This document shows, piece by piece, positions 63,538 to 64,000 of a stretch of DNA of 64,000 nt. Made by a program: the position numbers and the translations under genes. The DNA lies in NCBI GenBank assembly GCA_003994795.1, contig AP018269.1:806001-870000 (forward strand), in the 5' to 3' direction. Every line of letters begins with the position of its first letter. Position 1 is the first letter of the stretch. The notes beneath the pieces are model-generated. The model had not been told where the DNA came from and searched no databases. It saw nothing but the letters and a program-made list of their open reading frames with translations. The DNA is from Cylindrospermum sp. NIES-4074 (GTDB lineage: Bacteria > Cyanobacteriota > Cyanobacteriia > Cyanobacteriales > Nostocaceae).

Positions 63538-63862
63538 AACCGTAAAATCTTGATTTTTGTGCTAGCAGAGGTTTTTCTGACAAGCACGACACGGAGGTAG
63601 TTCGATTGTAGCACACACATCTGCAAAGCTTTACTAGAAAGGCACTCTAGTTTTTGAGTTGGGTTGAGGCTCGCGCATTTCATTCTCTCAACCACTTGAT
63701 TTATTACTCACAGCAGCTAAGATTGTTTGCAGGTGTATATATTATCACCCAAATAGGTTAATTTCTAAGCTAACACCACACTTGTGGCAGAAGTCGAAAA
63801 TCAGCAGCCAGGATGCTTGCCAATAATGGATTTTCTCCTACTTGAATTTTGAATTACTTACT
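63538..63862. other. Intergenic region, no gene seen
   Basis: 325 bp between the divergent mnmA and the exported-protein gene at 63863. It holds a GAATTTTGAATTACTTA heptamer-like stretch just before the ATG, but no RNA gene or conserved ORF. Confidence 0.45.
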
Positions 63863-64000
63863 ATGTCCAACACATCACCAAGTCAATTGCTCCCCTTGTC
63901 ACTGCTGTCCTTATTCCTTGGAGGATGCTTGGCACTGCTCCCGCAATTGAGCCACGCACAAGCACAAATCCACAACAGCAATATGTTACTAGCCCAGCGC
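63863..64000 (+). CDS. N-terminus of an exported protein (cut by the window end)
   Basis: Only the first 46 codons are present. They encode a signal peptide: a polar start, a hydrophobic core (LLPLSLLSLFLGGCLALLP), then a likely signal peptidase I site after SHAQA. The LGGC could also be read as a lipobox, but the hydrophobic core continues past it, so a normal signal peptide is more likely. The mature domain lies outside the window, so no function can be given. Confidence 0.6.
   Translation, partial: MSNTSPSQLLPLSLLSLFLGGCLALLPQLSHAQAQIHNSNMLLAQR

Overview
The window comes from a filamentous, probably heterocyst-forming cyanobacterium (Nostocales; Nostoc/Anabaena-like). The evidence is a complete beta-carboxysome operon, NDH-1 CO2-uptake genes, psbI, many GCGATCGC (HIP1) octamers, heptanucleotide tandem repeats of the ATTACCC and TTTTGAA types, many dispersed palindromic repeats, and several Uma2-type nucleases and eukaryotic-type Ser/Thr kinases.

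Layout. 0-15 kb: an alpha-mannosidase, an unknown cyanobacterial protein, a Tat-exported PhoX-like protein behind a candidate Pho box, a PlsC-type acyltransferase, an alpha/beta hydrolase, mnmE, a Uma2 nuclease and a DUF4139 protein. 15-27 kb: an inorganic-carbon island. A CmpR/CcmR-type LysR regulator and ccmO-ccmN-ccmM-ccmL-ccmK-ccmK lie on the minus strand. Divergent from them are ndhF, ndhD and a CO2-hydration (Cup/Chp) protein, followed by an MpaB-like oxygenase gene. 27-32 kb: an accessory patch with two Uma2 paralogues around an RHH/ParE toxin-antitoxin pair, an atypical kinase, and a second kinase gene broken by a roughly 105-bp inverted-repeat element. 32-44 kb: MTHFR, trpS, a CHAT-protease/STAND/TPR protein, a B12-type radical SAM enzyme, a decayed VapBC-like pair, a DUF429 protein and a glucan phosphorylase. 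44-47 kb: mostly non-coding, with two intact miniature transposable elements that each have 8-bp target duplications. 47-64 kb: psbI, an LptD/OstA-like DUF3769 protein, a two-gene phytochrome-like/hybrid kinase signalling operon, a PhoD phosphatase, another Uma2, a SagB-type oxidoreductase, a hydrolase, a zinc-ribbon Ser/Thr kinase, small conserved genes, mnmA, and the start of an exported protein.

How parts work together. The 15-26 kb block joins carboxysome shell and assembly genes to a thylakoid CO2-hydrating NDH-1 complex and a LysR regulator. That regulator has two tandem TTA-N7-TAA operators in its own upstream region. The ccmM gene has an internal Shine-Dalgarno/GTG that would give the short, Rubisco-binding form. 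PhoX and PhoD, 49 kb apart, both follow 11-bp-period Pho-box-like repeats, which suggests one phosphate regulon. Mobile and repeat DNA is the other theme: an IS66-like MITE family, a 105-bp element inside a kinase, and dispersed repeats inserted in frame in at least four coding sequences.

All calls come from reading the sequence. No database search was run.
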